From Labilithrix sp. (GTDB lineage: Bacteria > Myxococcota_A > Polyangia > Polyangiales > Polyangiaceae), in NCBI GenBank assembly GCA_019637195.1, contig JAHBWA010000013.1:41299-105298 (forward strand): a DNA stretch of 64,000 nucleotides, read 5' to 3'. This document shows, in pieces, positions 36,449 through 45,353 of this stretch (the stretch's first letter is position 1; every line of letters starts with the position of its first letter). Position numbers and translations under genes: made by a program. Under the pieces are notes generated by a model that saw only the letters and a list, made by a program, of their open reading frames with translations, did no database searches and was not told the DNA's origin.

Positions 36449-37477
36449 TCAGCGGCGGACCGGCGGCGGGTACGGCGGGACGCCGTTGCCCGTGCCCCAC
36501 GTCGCGCGCCCGCCGTAGGTGCCCTGGCCGTCGGTGTACATCCCGGACGCGCCGTCGCCAAAGACCGTCGAGTGGTTCACGTAGGGCTGCGCCTCTCCGG
36601 CGCCGGCCGGCGGCGGCACGGCTCCCGGCGGCGACGCCGGCTCCTCGGGCGGCTGCGGCGCGGGCACGACCTCGATCTCGACGGCGGTGATCCGCGTCTG
36701 GCCGACCGGCTCCTTCGCCTCCTTCTTCGGCTCGGCCTCGCCGGCCTTCGCGGCGCGGGCCGGGGCTTTGCCCTTCTGCGCGGCGCCGGTGATCGGGCGC
36801 TCGGCCGCCTTCTTCAGCTGGTCGGCGCGGGCGGCCGCGGCCTTCCTCAGCTGCGCGCCTTCGGTCTCGGCCGCCTTCTTCAGGCGCTCGGCCTTCGTCT
36901 CGGCGTTCTTCTTCAGCTGCTCGGCTTGCGCGTCGGCGTCCTTCTTCAGCTGCTCGCCTCGCGCGTCGGCGCGCTTCATCAGGTCGTCGGCCTTCGCGTC
37001 GGCGTCCTTCTTCAGCTGCTCGCCCTTCTCTTCGGCGGCCTTCACCTTCTGCTCCGAGGCGGCCTTCGCGCCGGCCGAGTCCCGACCGGCCGTCCCCGTC
37101 ACGGCGCCCTTGGCGTGCTCTCCCTTGGCCTCGAGGTCTCGCTTCGCCCGCTCCGCCTCGATGTCGGTCTGGCTCTTCGTTTGGTCGATCGGCTCCTGAG
37201 TTTGTTGCTGCGCCTGTCCTTGCTCGCGGCGCTCCGCCGTCTTCTGCGCCTCGACCTTCTGTCGATCGGCCTCTTGCTGGGCCTGGGCCTTCTCCTGGTC
37301 TGCCCGCTGTTGCTCGGCGACCTTCGCTCGGTCGGCCTTCTCTTGCTCGCTCAGCTGCCCCTCGGGCTTCTGCTGCTCCGTCTTCGTCTGCTCTTCGGAC
37401 GTCTGCTGGTCCGCGCGCCCGCACGCCGTCGCTCCTGCGAGCGCGAGCGCGAGCAAACACATGCCGCTGGCTCTCAT
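36449..37477 (-). CDS. lipoprotein with 11-residue amphipathic helical repeats
   Basis: ATG at 37475-37477 with GGAGG upstream gives MRASGMCLLALALAGATAC, a lipoprotein signal. The mature protein is Gln/Lys/Glu/Ala-rich (Q-rich helix about 25-100). It then has seven tandem 11-mers of the type EQLKKDADAKA, DDLMKRADARG, EQLKKDADAQA, EQLKKNAETKA, ERLKKAAETEG, AQLRKAAAARA, DQLKKAAERP. A Pro-rich segment and a Gly/Tyr/Asn tail (YVNHSTVFGDGASGMYTDGQGTYGG) follow. Eleven-residue periodicity is known from LEA-type and apolipoprotein-like amphipathic helices that lie on membranes or protect proteins in dry conditions. That role is an inference. The Tyr/Gly tail may be exposed. Confidence 0.78.
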   Translation of the reverse strand: MRASGMCLLALALAGATACGRADQQTSEEQTKTEQQKPEGQLSEQEKADRAKVAEQQRADQEKAQAQQEADRQKVEAQKTAERREQGQAQQQTQEPIDQTKSQTDIEAERAKRDLEAKGEHAKGAVTGTAGRDSAGAKAASEQKVKAAEEKGEQLKKDADAKADDLMKRADARGEQLKKDADAQAEQLKKNAETKAERLKKAAETEGAQLRKAAAARADQLKKAAERPITGAAQKGKAPARAAKAGEAEPKKEAKEPVGQTRITAVEIEVVPAPQPPEEPASPPGAVPPPAGAGEAQPYVNHSTVFGDGASGMYTDGQGTYGGRATWGTGNGVPPYPPPVRR

Positions 37478-37661
37478 GGTTCGCCTCCGTTCGAGCGGCG
37501 ACTCGTGCACCACGCATGCCGGTCCATCACGAGCCGGCGACGCCGCGGACGCCCTCGCGGAGCGACGAGCGCGACGACGCGCGCGGAGGTAGGACAGGTG
37601 CAAGGCAGCCCCAAGAGATCGGGATGTAGACGCGACCGCGCCCCCGACGTAGACCGCCCGA

Positions 37662-38798
37662 GTGAGCCGAGGCCTGCCGCGCGGGACGATCAAGCTGAAG
37701 CCGGAGGACTTCGTCGTCGACGAGATCCCCGCCTACGAGCCGAGCGGTGAGGGCTCGCACCTCTACGTTCGATTCAAGAAGACGAACCTGACGACGGACG
37801 AGGTCGTCAAGGCGTTCGCGCGCGCGCTCCGCGTCGAGCGCCGGGACATCGGCGTCGCCGGGTTGAAGGACAAGGTCGGCGTCACCACGCAGTGGATCAG
37901 CGTCCCCGCCGCCGACGCGTCGCTCGACGAGCGGGTGGCCTCGCTCGCGATCGGCGGCGTCGAGCTCCTCGAGCGCCGCCGTCACGCCAACAAGCTCAAG
38001 ACCGGTCACCTCCGCGGCAACCGCTTCACCCTCGTCGTCCGCGACATCGACGCGGCGCGCGTCGACGAGGTGGTGAGCGCGCTCGCGCGCATCGGGGAGG
38101 AGGGCGTCCCGAACGCGTTCGGCGAGCAGCGCTTCGGGCGCGACGGCGACACGCACGAGCGAGCCCGCGCCTGGCTCACCGGCAAGGAGCGCGCGCCGAA
38201 CGATCCGCGCCTCCGCCGGTTCCACTTCTCCGCCTTGCAGTCGGCGATCTTCAACGCGGTCCTCGAGCATCGCGTGGCCGACGGGAGCTGGAGCGTCCCC
38301 ATCCTCGGCGACCTCCTGAAGAAGGAGGAGACGGGCGGGATCTTCGTCTGCACGGACGTTCAGCTCGACCGTGAACGGGCGCGGCAGGGTGAGGTGTGTC
38401 CGACCGGACCCATCGTCGGCGATCGCATGAGGCAACCCGAGGCCGACGCGTTCGATCTCGAGCAACGGATCTCGTCGCCGCTCATCGAAGGGATCGACCT
38501 CCGCCGTGCGCGCTCCCTCGGGGAAGGTACGCGGCGCCCCTTGAGGCTGCGCGTCGCGGACATTTCCCACACGATTCTCGATTCGTCACTTCATGAAGCG
38601 GCTTCGTCCACCCCTGGCGGTCCCCCGCACGCTGGATGCGCCATGACGGTGCGATTCGTGCTACCCAAAGGTGCCTACGCGACGACGGTTCTCTCGAACG
38701 CGTTCTCGATCTCCGACGCAGGTCGGCTTGAACGGTCAGGTGAACAGCCCGACGAGCGAGAAGAGCGGCAGCTCGCAACACTTACCGAGGAAGAATGA
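37662..38798 (+). CDS. truD: tRNA pseudouridine(13) synthase TruD
   Basis: The 378-residue protein carries the TruD catalytic motif GLKDKVGVTTQWISV with the nucleophilic Asp (about residue 69), the N-terminal KPEDFVVDEIP, the conserved GHLRGNRFTLVVR and VPNAFGEQRFGRDGDTH. The family isomerises U13 of some tRNAs. The GTG start has TAGACC 6 nt upstream. Its stop overlaps the start of the TolQ/ExbB-like gene (ATGA), an unusual coupling of a tRNA modification enzyme to an envelope energy-transduction system. The C-terminal 30 residues are acidic and Glu-rich. Length is slightly above the usual 350. Confidence 0.93.
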   Translation: MSRGLPRGTIKLKPEDFVVDEIPAYEPSGEGSHLYVRFKKTNLTTDEVVKAFARALRVERRDIGVAGLKDKVGVTTQWISVPAADASLDERVASLAIGGVELLERRRHANKLKTGHLRGNRFTLVVRDIDAARVDEVVSALARIGEEGVPNAFGEQRFGRDGDTHERARAWLTGKERAPNDPRLRRFHFSALQSAIFNAVLEHRVADGSWSVPILGDLLKKEETGGIFVCTDVQLDRERARQGEVCPTGPIVGDRMRQPEADAFDLEQRISSPLIEGIDLRRARSLGEGTRRPLRLRVADISHTILDSSLHEAASSTPGGPPHAGCAMTVRFVLPKGAYATTVLSNAFSISDAGRLERSGEQPDEREERQLATLTEEE

Positions 38799-39538
38799 TC
38801 GAGCGAGTAAAGAGCGCGATGGTCGGACTGGGGGCCACGTGGGTCCTCATCCTCATGCTGGTGCTGAGCGTCGTCTCGCTCGCCATCATGCTCGAACGCG
38901 CGTGGCTCTACTGGTCTCTACGTGACGATGCGGCGAGCCTGATGCGCGATCTGGGGCGCCTGCTCCGCGGCGGCGATCTCGAGGGCGCGCGCCGGCGGCT
39001 CGAGGCCTCGCCCAGCGCCGAGGCGGCGGTCGTCATCGCCGGGATCGTCGAAGCGAAGATGGGCCCCGAGGCGGCGGAGGAGGCGATGGCAGGCGCGAGC
39101 GCGCTGCAGCGCCTGAAGCTCGAAAAGCGCCTCACGTTCCTCGGCACAGTGGGAAACAACGCACCGTTCATCGGGCTGCTCGGTACGGTCATCGGCATCG
39201 TCGGCGCGTTCGACGAGCTCGGTAAGGCGAAGAACGCCACGCTCACCGGCGCCGCGCAGGTCGCGCCCGAGGCCGTCATGGCCAACATCGCCGAGGCGCT
39301 CGTCGCCACCGCGGTCGGCCTCCTCGTCGCGATCCCGGCGGTCGCTGCGTTCAACATGTTCCAGCGCGTCGTCCGCGCGACGCTCGCCAACACCGACGCG
39401 CTGGGGCACGTGCTCCTCGCGCACCTGAAGGCGACGGGCGACTCGGGCACCTCGGTCGAGGAGGCCATCGAGACCGCGGCGCGGGGCGCCGACCGCCCGA
39501 GCAAGTCGAGCGGCCGCCCGTCGAAGGAAGCGGAGTAG
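38795..39538 (+). CDS. MotA/TolQ/ExbB proton channel family protein
   Basis: The 247-residue protein has the three-helix plan of TolQ/ExbB: an N-terminal helix (TWVLILMLVLSVVSLAIMLERAWLYW), a cytoplasmic Glu/Arg-rich region, then two helices (FLGTVGNNAPFIGLLGTVIGIVGAFDEL and ANIAEALVATAVGLLVAIPAVAAFNMFQ). The signature NAPFIGLLGTVIGI and the EALxATAxGLxVAIPAVxxxN motif lining the proton path are intact. With the ExbD-like protein next to it, it should convert the proton gradient into force on a TonB/TolA-type protein. A charged C-terminal tail follows. Starts inside the truD stop. Confidence 0.92.
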   Translation: MIERVKSAMVGLGATWVLILMLVLSVVSLAIMLERAWLYWSLRDDAASLMRDLGRLLRGGDLEGARRRLEASPSAEAAVVIAGIVEAKMGPEAAEEAMAGASALQRLKLEKRLTFLGTVGNNAPFIGLLGTVIGIVGAFDELGKAKNATLTGAAQVAPEAVMANIAEALVATAVGLLVAIPAVAAFNMFQRVVRATLANTDALGHVLLAHLKATGDSGTSVEEAIETAARGADRPSKSSGRPSKEAE

Positions 39539-39543
39539 CGAAC

Positions 39544-39993
39544 GTGGGTGGCGGCAGCCAAGAGACCGACGAGCCGATCACGGGGATCAACGTCACCCCG
39601 CTCGTCGACATCGTCCTCGTTCTCCTCATCATCTTCATGGTGACGGCGAAGCTCATCGTCTCGCAGTCGGTCCCGCTCGACCTGCCCAAGGCCGCGACCG
39701 GTCAGGACATCCAGACGGTGTTCAGCGTCGTCCTCGCGGCGGACGGCACCACGCAGGTCGACAGCAAGACCGTGCCCGGCGACGACGCGATCCTCGGGCT
39801 GGCGCGCGCCGCTCGCGAGAAGAACGCCGAGCTCCGCGCGGTCATCAAGGCCGACACGTCCGTCCCGCACGGACGCGTGATCCACGTGCTGGATCTGCTC
39901 AAGCAGGCGCAGGTCGCGAAGATCGCCTTCGGGGTCCAGCCGGGAGCACCTGGCGTGGCTCCGGGGACGCCGGCGCCGGCGCCGACGAACTAG
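39544..39993 (+). CDS. ExbD/TolR biopolymer transport protein
   Basis: The 149-residue protein is a single-pass ExbD/TolR type: a short cytoplasmic N-terminus, then ITGINVTPLVDIVLVLLIIFMVTAKLI, with the proton-relaying Asp in PLVDIVLVLL (about residue 18). A periplasmic domain follows (VPLDLPKAATGQ..., VVIHVLDLLKQAQVAKIAFGV) with an Ala/Pro-rich end. The start is GTG 5 nt after the ExbB-like stop. It forms a complex with the upstream channel and the downstream TonB-like protein by family analogy. No TonB-dependent receptor, TolB or Pal gene is in the window, so Ton versus Tol/adventurous-motility role is open. Confidence 0.92.
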   Translation: MGGGSQETDEPITGINVTPLVDIVLVLLIIFMVTAKLIVSQSVPLDLPKAATGQDIQTVFSVVLAADGTTQVDSKTVPGDDAILGLARAAREKNAELRAVIKADTSVPHGRVIHVLDLLKQAQVAKIAFGVQPGAPGVAPGTPAPAPTN

Positions 39994-40022
39994 GCCGACT
40001 CTTTGCTGGGAAGTAGCCATCG

Positions 40023-40976
40023 ATGGGTGAGTTGAACGGAGCATCGGCGGGGACCAACAAGAAGACGGCGCGCCGCCCGTCCGCTCCCACGGCGGGCGTC
40101 ACCGCCGTCAGCGCCCCGAAGAAGCGCGCGCGCGTCGCGGGGCCGAACGTCGACCCGATGTCGAAGGTCCTCGCGACGGGACCGCGGATCCCGGTCACCG
40201 CGGCCGTCGCCGTCGCCGTCTTCCTCCACGTCGGCATGGCCGCCGGCGCGACGGCCGCGTCGCTCTTCGACGAGATCTTCGCGTGGCACCGCGGCATCCG
40301 CGACGTCGTCGACTACCGCCTCTCGCAGTACGAGATGGACATCCTCAGGGAAGAGGAGCCGCCTCTGCCCGAGCCGGAAGAGGAGCCGAAGGCCGAGCCC
40401 GAGCCCGAGCCGACGCCGCAGGTGAAGGACCCCACCCCGCCGCCCGAGGCGGCTCCGCCGCAGCCCGCCGAGGCCGCGAAGGTGCTCACCGCGGATCCGA
40501 CGCCGAGCGAGGGCCCCGTCGACCTGACCGACACGTTCGTCACCGGCTCGGGCAGCACGTACGCGGGCGGGACGACGTCGTCGGAAGGCACGAGCAAGAC
40601 GGCCGTCTACAACCCCGCGGCGGCGCCGACCGGCGTGCCCGGCGGGACCGGGACCGCGCCGGCTCCGCCCGCGCCGCCTCGCCGAGACGACAAGTCCCGC
40701 GTGCCGGGCCTCCTCGGCTCCACCGACTGGACCGACTGCCCCTTCCCCGGCGAAGCCGACGCCGAGCAGATCGATCAGGCGTTCGTGCTCATCCAGGTGA
40801 AGGTGAAGCCGGACGGCTCGCCGGAGAACGTCTCCGTCGTGCAGGATCCCGGGCACGGCTTCGGACGCGAAGCGCGAAAGTGCGCGATGCGGAAGAAGTA
40901 CTCGAACGGGCTCGACCCCGACGGCAACGCCGTCGGGGGCATGACCAAGCCCTTCCGCGTCCGCTTCGAGCGCTGA
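40023..40976 (+). CDS. TonB-family energy transducer-like protein
   Basis: The 317-residue protein has a 55-residue cytoplasmic N-terminus, one membrane helix (VTAAVAVAVFLHVGMAAGATAA), a Glu/Pro-rich periplasmic spacer (PPLPEPEEEPKAEPEPEP then PTPPPEAAPPQP) and a C-terminal TonB/TolA-like domain. The C-terminal domain has DQAFVLIQVKVKPDGSPENVSVVQDPGHGFGREARKCAM, where the V(x)VKPDG...V motif is typical. The order exbB-exbD-tonB and 29-bp spacing make a joint complex very likely. The long Pro/Glu spacer suits spanning the periplasm. The C-terminal domain has Cys in DWTDCPF and RKCAM, a possible disulfide. Confidence 0.85.
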   Translation: MGELNGASAGTNKKTARRPSAPTAGVTAVSAPKKRARVAGPNVDPMSKVLATGPRIPVTAAVAVAVFLHVGMAAGATAASLFDEIFAWHRGIRDVVDYRLSQYEMDILREEEPPLPEPEEEPKAEPEPEPTPQVKDPTPPPEAAPPQPAEAAKVLTADPTPSEGPVDLTDTFVTGSGSTYAGGTTSSEGTSKTAVYNPAAAPTGVPGGTGTAPAPPAPPRRDDKSRVPGLLGSTDWTDCPFPGEADAEQIDQAFVLIQVKVKPDGSPENVSVVQDPGHGFGREARKCAMRKKYSNGLDPDGNAVGGMTKPFRVRFER

Positions 40977-41019
40977 GCGACGCGGCGGAGGCCGCTGGAC
41001 GCGCGGCCGAGCCGTCGGG

Positions 41020-41096
41020 TTGCGGCCGCGCCGTCAGGTTGCGGCCGCGCCGAACCAGGATTGCGGCCGCGCCGAACCAGGATTGCGGCCGTGATT
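41020..41096. repeat. 22-bp tandem repeat
   Basis: The intergenic stretch between the tonB-like and uracil-DNA glycosylase genes contains tandem copies of TTGCGGCCGCGCCGAACCAGGA: a 19-bp variant (41020), two exact 22-bp units (41039, 41061) and a partial one (41083). Each carries the palindrome GCGGCCGC. It ends about 10 bp before the next start codon, so copy number could alter promoter spacing. Confidence 0.85.
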
Positions 41097-41106
41097 CCTT
41101 CTGACT

Positions 41107-42120
41107 ATGTCCGGAGGAATGTCGGAACTCGAGCCGCGCGAAGAGCTGGCCCGCATCGCCGCGTCGCTCCGCGCTTACCTCGAGTGGCAGGTGGACTGCG
41201 GGAGCGCGGGGATCCCGCGGCGGCCGCGCGTGGCCCGGCCCGCGCCGCCGCCGAGCCCGAGCGCGGCCGAGGACACCCCCGACGCGCCGCCGGGCCCGGG
41301 CCCCGAAGCGTCTTCGAGCGCGCGCGCGCCGAGCCCGGTCGGCGAAGACCCGATCGGCGGCGCTCCGGCGCGATCGTCCGCTGACGCGTCGTCGAGCGCG
41401 CGCGCGCCGGGTCCTCCGGGCGACGCTCCGGCGCTGCCGGCCGGCTCGCTGCCGCCGATCACGATCTCCGACCCCGCGCCGCCTCCGGCGCCGCGCGCGA
41501 AGGCGGCGCCTCCGCCGCCCGTCGCGATCGCGGCGCCGCGCCCCCTCCCGGTGATCGCCGCCGAGGTGGCGTCCTGCACCAGGTGCAAGCTGCACGAGAC
41601 GCGCACGAACACCGTCTTTTCGCGCGGCAACCCCGGGGCCAAGCTCTGCTTCGTCGGTGAAGCTCCGGGCGCCGACGAGGACGCGCAGGGGATCCCGTTC
41701 GTCGGCCGGGCCGGTCAGCTCCTCGACAAGATGATCCGGGCGATGGGCCTCGATCCCGAGGAGGACGTCTACGTCTGCAACATCATCAAGTGCCGGCCGC
41801 CCGCCAACCGCCGCCCGGAGCCGGACGAGGTCGCGACGTGCATCCCGTACCTGCACGAGCAGCTCGCGCAGATCGATCCGAAGGTCATCGTCGCGCTCGG
41901 CAACACCTCGGTCGGCACGCTCCTCGGGACGAAGCTCGGGATCACCAAGGTGCGCGGCTCGTGGAAGCTCTATCGCGGCAAGATCCCCGTGATGCCGACG
42001 TACCACCCGTCGTACCTGCTTCGTCCGAGCCCGCAGCAGGCCGAAGCGAAGCGTCAGGCGTGGGAGGACCTCCAGGCCGTCATGAAGGAGCTCGGGCTCT
42101 CGCGCCCCGCCCGCGGCTGA
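41107..42120 (+). CDS. family 4 uracil-DNA glycosylase
   Basis: The 337-residue protein has a 150-residue Pro/Ala/Ser-rich N-terminal extension followed by a complete family 4 UDG domain. Features are the first cluster Cys pair [12 protein letters not shown], motif [25 protein letters not shown], the second pair in [22 protein letters not shown], and the active-site HPSYLLR near the end. The four Cys bind a [4Fe-4S] cluster. The enzyme excises uracil from DNA after cytosine deamination, important in a high-GC genome. A Met 12 bp downstream of the chosen start (41119) is a possible alternative. The linker is much longer than in typical members (about 200 residues). Confidence 0.92.
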   Translation: MSGGMSELEPREELARIAASLRAYLEWQVDCGSAGIPRRPRVARPAPPPSPSAAEDTPDAPPGPGPEASSSARAPSPVGEDPIGGAPARSSADASSSARAPGPPGDAPALPAGSLPPITISDPAPPPAPRAKAAPPPPVAIAAPRPLPVIAAEVASCTRCKLHETRTNTVFSRGNPGAKLCFVGEAPGADEDAQGIPFVGRAGQLLDKMIRAMGLDPEEDVYVCNIIKCRPPANRRPEPDEVATCIPYLHEQLAQIDPKVIVALGNTSVGTLLGTKLGITKVRGSWKLYRGKIPVMPTYHPSYLLRPSPQQAEAKRQAWEDLQAVMKELGLSRPARG

Positions 42121-42159
42121 AGGGCGCTCGTCCCGGAACACCCACGCGGAGGCGGAGCG

Positions 42160-43080
42160 TCAGCGCTCCGGCCGCTCGCGCTCGCGATCGGGGATGACCG
42201 GGACCTCACGCGCCGCGAACTTCGCCTCACGCTCGGCCGCCGCGAAGGCGGCCGTCGCCAGCCGGTTGTACGCGTCGACGCGCGTGTAGACGTGGTTGCC
42301 GTGCGCCGAGCAGCTCCCGCCGCGGGAGACGACGCCGACGATCTCGCCGCTGGTCACGTCGATGGCGGGGCCGCCGGAGTCGCCTCGGCAGGTCGCGCGA
42401 TCGACCTCGAACTCGCGCGGGCCGAGGACGGCGCCGGTCGCCGCGTTCGCGCTCGGGCCCGTCGCGAGGACGACGCTCTTCGAGCGCGCGACCTTGTGGC
42501 CGACGATGTTGAGCGGCCCGCCGCCGAAGCCCACGGGCACGACGACGTCACCGGTCTCGACCGGCGCGTGGAGGCGCATGCTGAGGACCGCCGAGTTCAT
42601 GACCGGCCGATCGAGGACGAGGAACGCCACGTCCGAATCGCAGAGCACCTGCCCCGTCGGGTGCAGCGTGCGCACCGCGCGCGCGACCGGCGGATCGACG
42701 TCGGGGCGGACGTGGGTACCCGTGTAGATCGCGATCGCCGCCGGGTCGACGTCCTCCGCGAGGTGATCGCCGTTGTGCGAGCGACCGCGCGCGTCGCACG
42801 ACGGCGTCGCCGTCACCGCGCGCGAGACGCAGTGACGAGCGGTGAGAACGAGGTTCGGCGCGACGAGCGCCCCGCTGCACAGCGTGATGTGCGAGGGAGC
42901 GTCGGCGAGCGTCGTGGCGATCGCGACGACGCCCGAGGAAGCCTCCTGTTCGACCGCGCGTAGCATGCGATCGTCCGGCTGCTGCTGGCGGCGTACGCAC
43001 CCCGCTCCGAGGAGCAGGAGCGCCACGGTGGCAAGCGTTGTCGACCTTGTACTGAGAGCTCGACGAGTTGCGTGCGTCAT
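42160..43080 (-). CDS. trypsin-like serine protease lipoprotein
   Basis: ATG at 43078-43080 gives MTHATRRALSTRSTTLATVALLLLGAGC, a lipoprotein signal. The 306-residue protein is a chymotrypsin-fold (S1) protease with the His in LVLTARHC (about residue 83), Asp in VLCDSDVAFLVLDRP and Ser in CRGDSGGPAIDV, so the triad is complete. SGALVAPN and GVVSRGGSC support the assignment. Eight Cys suggest disulfides. It is probably an envelope-anchored protease. A 7-bp inverted repeat (43101-43128) lies 20 bp upstream of the start. The reading frame stays open further upstream, but that part is antisense to other sequence and lacks a signal peptide. Confidence 0.9.
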   Translation of the reverse strand: MTHATRRALSTRSTTLATVALLLLGAGCVRRQQQPDDRMLRAVEQEASSGVVAIATTLADAPSHITLCSGALVAPNLVLTARHCVSRAVTATPSCDARGRSHNGDHLAEDVDPAAIAIYTGTHVRPDVDPPVARAVRTLHPTGQVLCDSDVAFLVLDRPVMNSAVLSMRLHAPVETGDVVVPVGFGGGPLNIVGHKVARSKSVVLATGPSANAATGAVLGPREFEVDRATCRGDSGGPAIDVTSGEIVGVVSRGGSCSAHGNHVYTRVDAYNRLATAAFAAAEREAKFAAREVPVIPDRERERPER

Positions 43081-43394
43081 GTCTGCGGGTGGTACGGCAG
43101 GAGGCAGGGTCAAGTTCAAGACTGCCTCACACCCATCACTCAGCTTGCACGATCGCCTCGCTCTTCGCGAGCCTGAGACGCACAAAATAGTTCGGAAAAA
43201 CAGGCCTACACGGTGTGCGGCTCCATACCTCCGCGCATGGTCACACAACGCCTCGCTCGAGGTCGTGACGGCGCGGCGAGCTCGGCCGCGCGCACGCCCG
43301 AGTCGCTGCGCCGAGCGCGTAGGACACCGCGCGGCGCTGTGAGCGCGAGCACAGCGACGGCGCGACCGCGGAGCGATGGGCGAGCGCGAGCGTG
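43081..43394. other. intergenic region upstream of the protease gene
   Basis: The 314-bp gap holds a hairpin-like inverted repeat (GAGGCAG 43101-43107, CTGCCTC 43122-43128) near the protease start, which could be an operator or leader structure. A modestly AT-rich stretch (CACAAAATAGTTCGGAAAAAC, around 43180) may carry the promoter. The remainder, to the stop of the YihY-family gene, contains no supported gene. Confidence 0.5.
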
Positions 43395-44528
43395 TCAGTC
43401 GTCGGAGGCGAGCTCGTCGCGCAAGCCCTCGAGCTGCGAGTTGAGCTCGGCGCCGACGAGGATCGCGAGGCTCGTCAGCCACAGCCACACGAGCAGGACG
43501 GCCACCGCCGCGAGGCTGCCGTAGTAGACCGTGTAGCTCGCGAGCGTCCGCAGGTAGAGGCTGAACGCCCACGACACGACGAGCCAGAGCCCGACGGCCA
43601 CCACCGCGCCCGGCACGAGCCGCCTCCGCACCTCGCGCGCGTGGGAGACGGCGAAGCGATAGAAGAGACAGAGGCCCCCGACGGCGCCGGCGAGCGAGAG
43701 CGCGAGCGTGAGGACGCGCTCGCTGCCGGTGCGTAAGAGCTTGCGCGCGCGCTTCGGCGTGAGCGTGTGGACCGACGGAGACGCCTCCTCTGCGCCGGCC
43801 TCCGGCCCGTCGGGCGACGGCCCGTCCACGTCGTGGAGCTCCGGCGCGATCGCCTCCATCACCGCGACCGCCGGGCGCACCTGGGCGAGCGCTTCCCACT
43901 CGATGATCCCGAACGCCGCGACGCCGCCCCCCGCGAGCGTCGCGAGCACCCACCCGAGCGCGAAGAGGCGCTGTCGCCACCAGGCCCGCCCGGGCGCGCC
44001 GACGACCATCTCGACGGCGTTCATCAGGCCGTGGACCCCCCCCGACGCGACCCAGAGGAAGCCGATGGCCGCGAGCGGACCGAGGCGATCGGCGCTCGCC
44101 AGGTTGCTCACCTCGTTCTTCACGACGGCCTCGGCGGTCGGCGGGAGCGTGTCGAGCAGGATCCCGAGGACCGCCGCCACCCCCTTGCGCTGCGCGACCA
44201 GGCCGAGGACATACCCGGCGAAGACGAGCAACGGCAGCAGGCTGAGGAAAAAATGGAACGCCATCGCCGGCGCCGCGCGGAAGGCGCCGTGGTAGCGGAG
44301 CCCTTGCCCGAGCCGGACGAGGACGCGCGGCACTCGCTCCCGCAGGGGCGCCCCCGCGGGCAAGCGCGGCGCGATCCGCCCGCGCGGGTGCAGCACGTCG
44401 CTCGAGACCGGCCCGACCTGCGACGGCCGCAGCGACGCGCGGATGGATTCGGCGAGGCCGAGCGCGCCGCTCGGGCGCTCGGGCGGCGCGCCGTCGCCCG
44501 AGCTCGGAGGTACGTCGGCCTGCGTCAC
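43395..44528 (-). CDS. YihY/virulence factor BrkB family membrane protein
   Basis: The protein of about 377 residues begins with a 60-residue soluble region and then has the YihY/BrkB signature: RYHGAFRAAPAMAFHFFLSLLPLLVFAGYVLG, AIGFLWVASGGVHGLMNAVEMVVG, a helix with GWVLATLAGGGVAAFG, and the final pair LVPGAVVAVGLWLVVSWAFSLYL and YGSLAAVAVLLVWLWLTSLAILVGAELN. Six membrane helices are expected, with a Pro/Glu-rich insertion (VDGPSPDGPEAGAEEASPS). Function is poorly known; members were once mis-called ribonuclease BN. A GTG start at 44526-44528 is chosen because TACTCT lies 9 nt upstream, like other genes here. The frame is open to 44615. Confidence 0.85.
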   Translation of the reverse strand: MTQADVPPSSGDGAPPERPSGALGLAESIRASLRPSQVGPVSSDVLHPRGRIAPRLPAGAPLRERVPRVLVRLGQGLRYHGAFRAAPAMAFHFFLSLLPLLVFAGYVLGLVAQRKGVAAVLGILLDTLPPTAEAVVKNEVSNLASADRLGPLAAIGFLWVASGGVHGLMNAVEMVVGAPGRAWWRQRLFALGWVLATLAGGGVAAFGIIEWEALAQVRPAVAVMEAIAPELHDVDGPSPDGPEAGAEEASPSVHTLTPKRARKLLRTGSERVLTLALSLAGAVGGLCLFYRFAVSHAREVRRRLVPGAVVAVGLWLVVSWAFSLYLRTLASYTVYYGSLAAVAVLLVWLWLTSLAILVGAELNSQLEGLRDELASDD

Positions 44529-44695
44529 GCCCAAAGGAGAGTAGCTTTCGCTGGCGACGTCAAACGGCGCGAGCCCGACCGCGACCCGTCGGACGAGCAC
44601 GCGCCGCGTCCCCACGCGCGCTCGCCCGCGCGCCCTCCATCACCTGCAGCAAACAGCAGCCTTGGTCTCCGGCGATTCGCGGGTATGGTGTCGCA

Positions 44696-45334
44696 GTGAC
44701 AGCTCGCTTCCTCGCCCACGCCGCCCTCGTCGTTCCGTTCCTGTGTGTCGCCGCATGCGGCGACGACGATGACGCCGCCGCAGGACCGCCGGCGGGTGTC
44801 GACGGAGGCGGAGGGGAAGCCGCCGCGCCGATCTGCGCCGACGTCCCGCCGCCGGAGAAGCCCGCGGCGTCGTGCGACGTGACGATCGAGTCGCCGCCCA
44901 TCTCCGGCGCGGCCCATGTCCCGGAGGGGACGGCGCTGAGCTACTGCTCGAACCCGCCCTCGAGCGGCGACCACTACCCGGTCTGGGCCGACTTCAGGCA
45001 ATACCCGGCGCCCGTCGAGTGGCCCTACCTCGTGCACAGCATGGAGCACGGCGCCGTCGTGCTCCTCTACAAGTGCGAGCCGTCGGGGTGCCCGGACGTC
45101 GTCGACGCCCTCGTAAAGGTCCGCGACGAGGCCGCCGCGGATCCGCTGTGCAGCAACGGGGTCAAGCGGATCATCATCGCGCCGAGCGCCACCATCCCCA
45201 CCCAGGTCGCCGCCGCCGCGTGGGGCAAGACCTACCGCGCCGACTGCGCCGATCCCGCGACCCTCGCCGCCTTCGTGCGCGACAACTACGCCAAAGGCCC
45301 CGAGAACCTGTGCGTCGCAGGCCGCGTGTTCTGA
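44696..45334 (+). CDS. DUF3105 lipoprotein
   Basis: The GTG start (TATGGT 6 nt upstream) gives a 212-residue lipoprotein (signal MTARFLAHAALVVPFLCVAAC). After an Asp/Gly linker comes the DUF3105 signature: SYCSNPPSSGDHYPVWADF followed by PYLVHSMEHGAVVLLYKC and PADLAAFVRDNY-like residues near the end (PATLAAFVRDNYAKGPENLC). The conserved HYP and HSMEHG His residues suggest metal binding. The family has no established function. Six Cys in the domain may form disulfides. The upstream GC-rich region is shared with the divergent YihY gene. Confidence 0.82.
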   Translation: MTARFLAHAALVVPFLCVAACGDDDDAAAGPPAGVDGGGGEAAAPICADVPPPEKPAASCDVTIESPPISGAAHVPEGTALSYCSNPPSSGDHYPVWADFRQYPAPVEWPYLVHSMEHGAVVLLYKCEPSGCPDVVDALVKVRDEAAADPLCSNGVKRIIIAPSATIPTQVAAAAWGKTYRADCADPATLAAFVRDNYAKGPENLCVAGRVF

Positions 45335-45353
45335 GCGCCGCGGGCGCGCGGAG

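Noticed and set aside
41020..41096. CRISPR-like array
   Set aside because: The 22-bp units are directly adjacent with no spacers.
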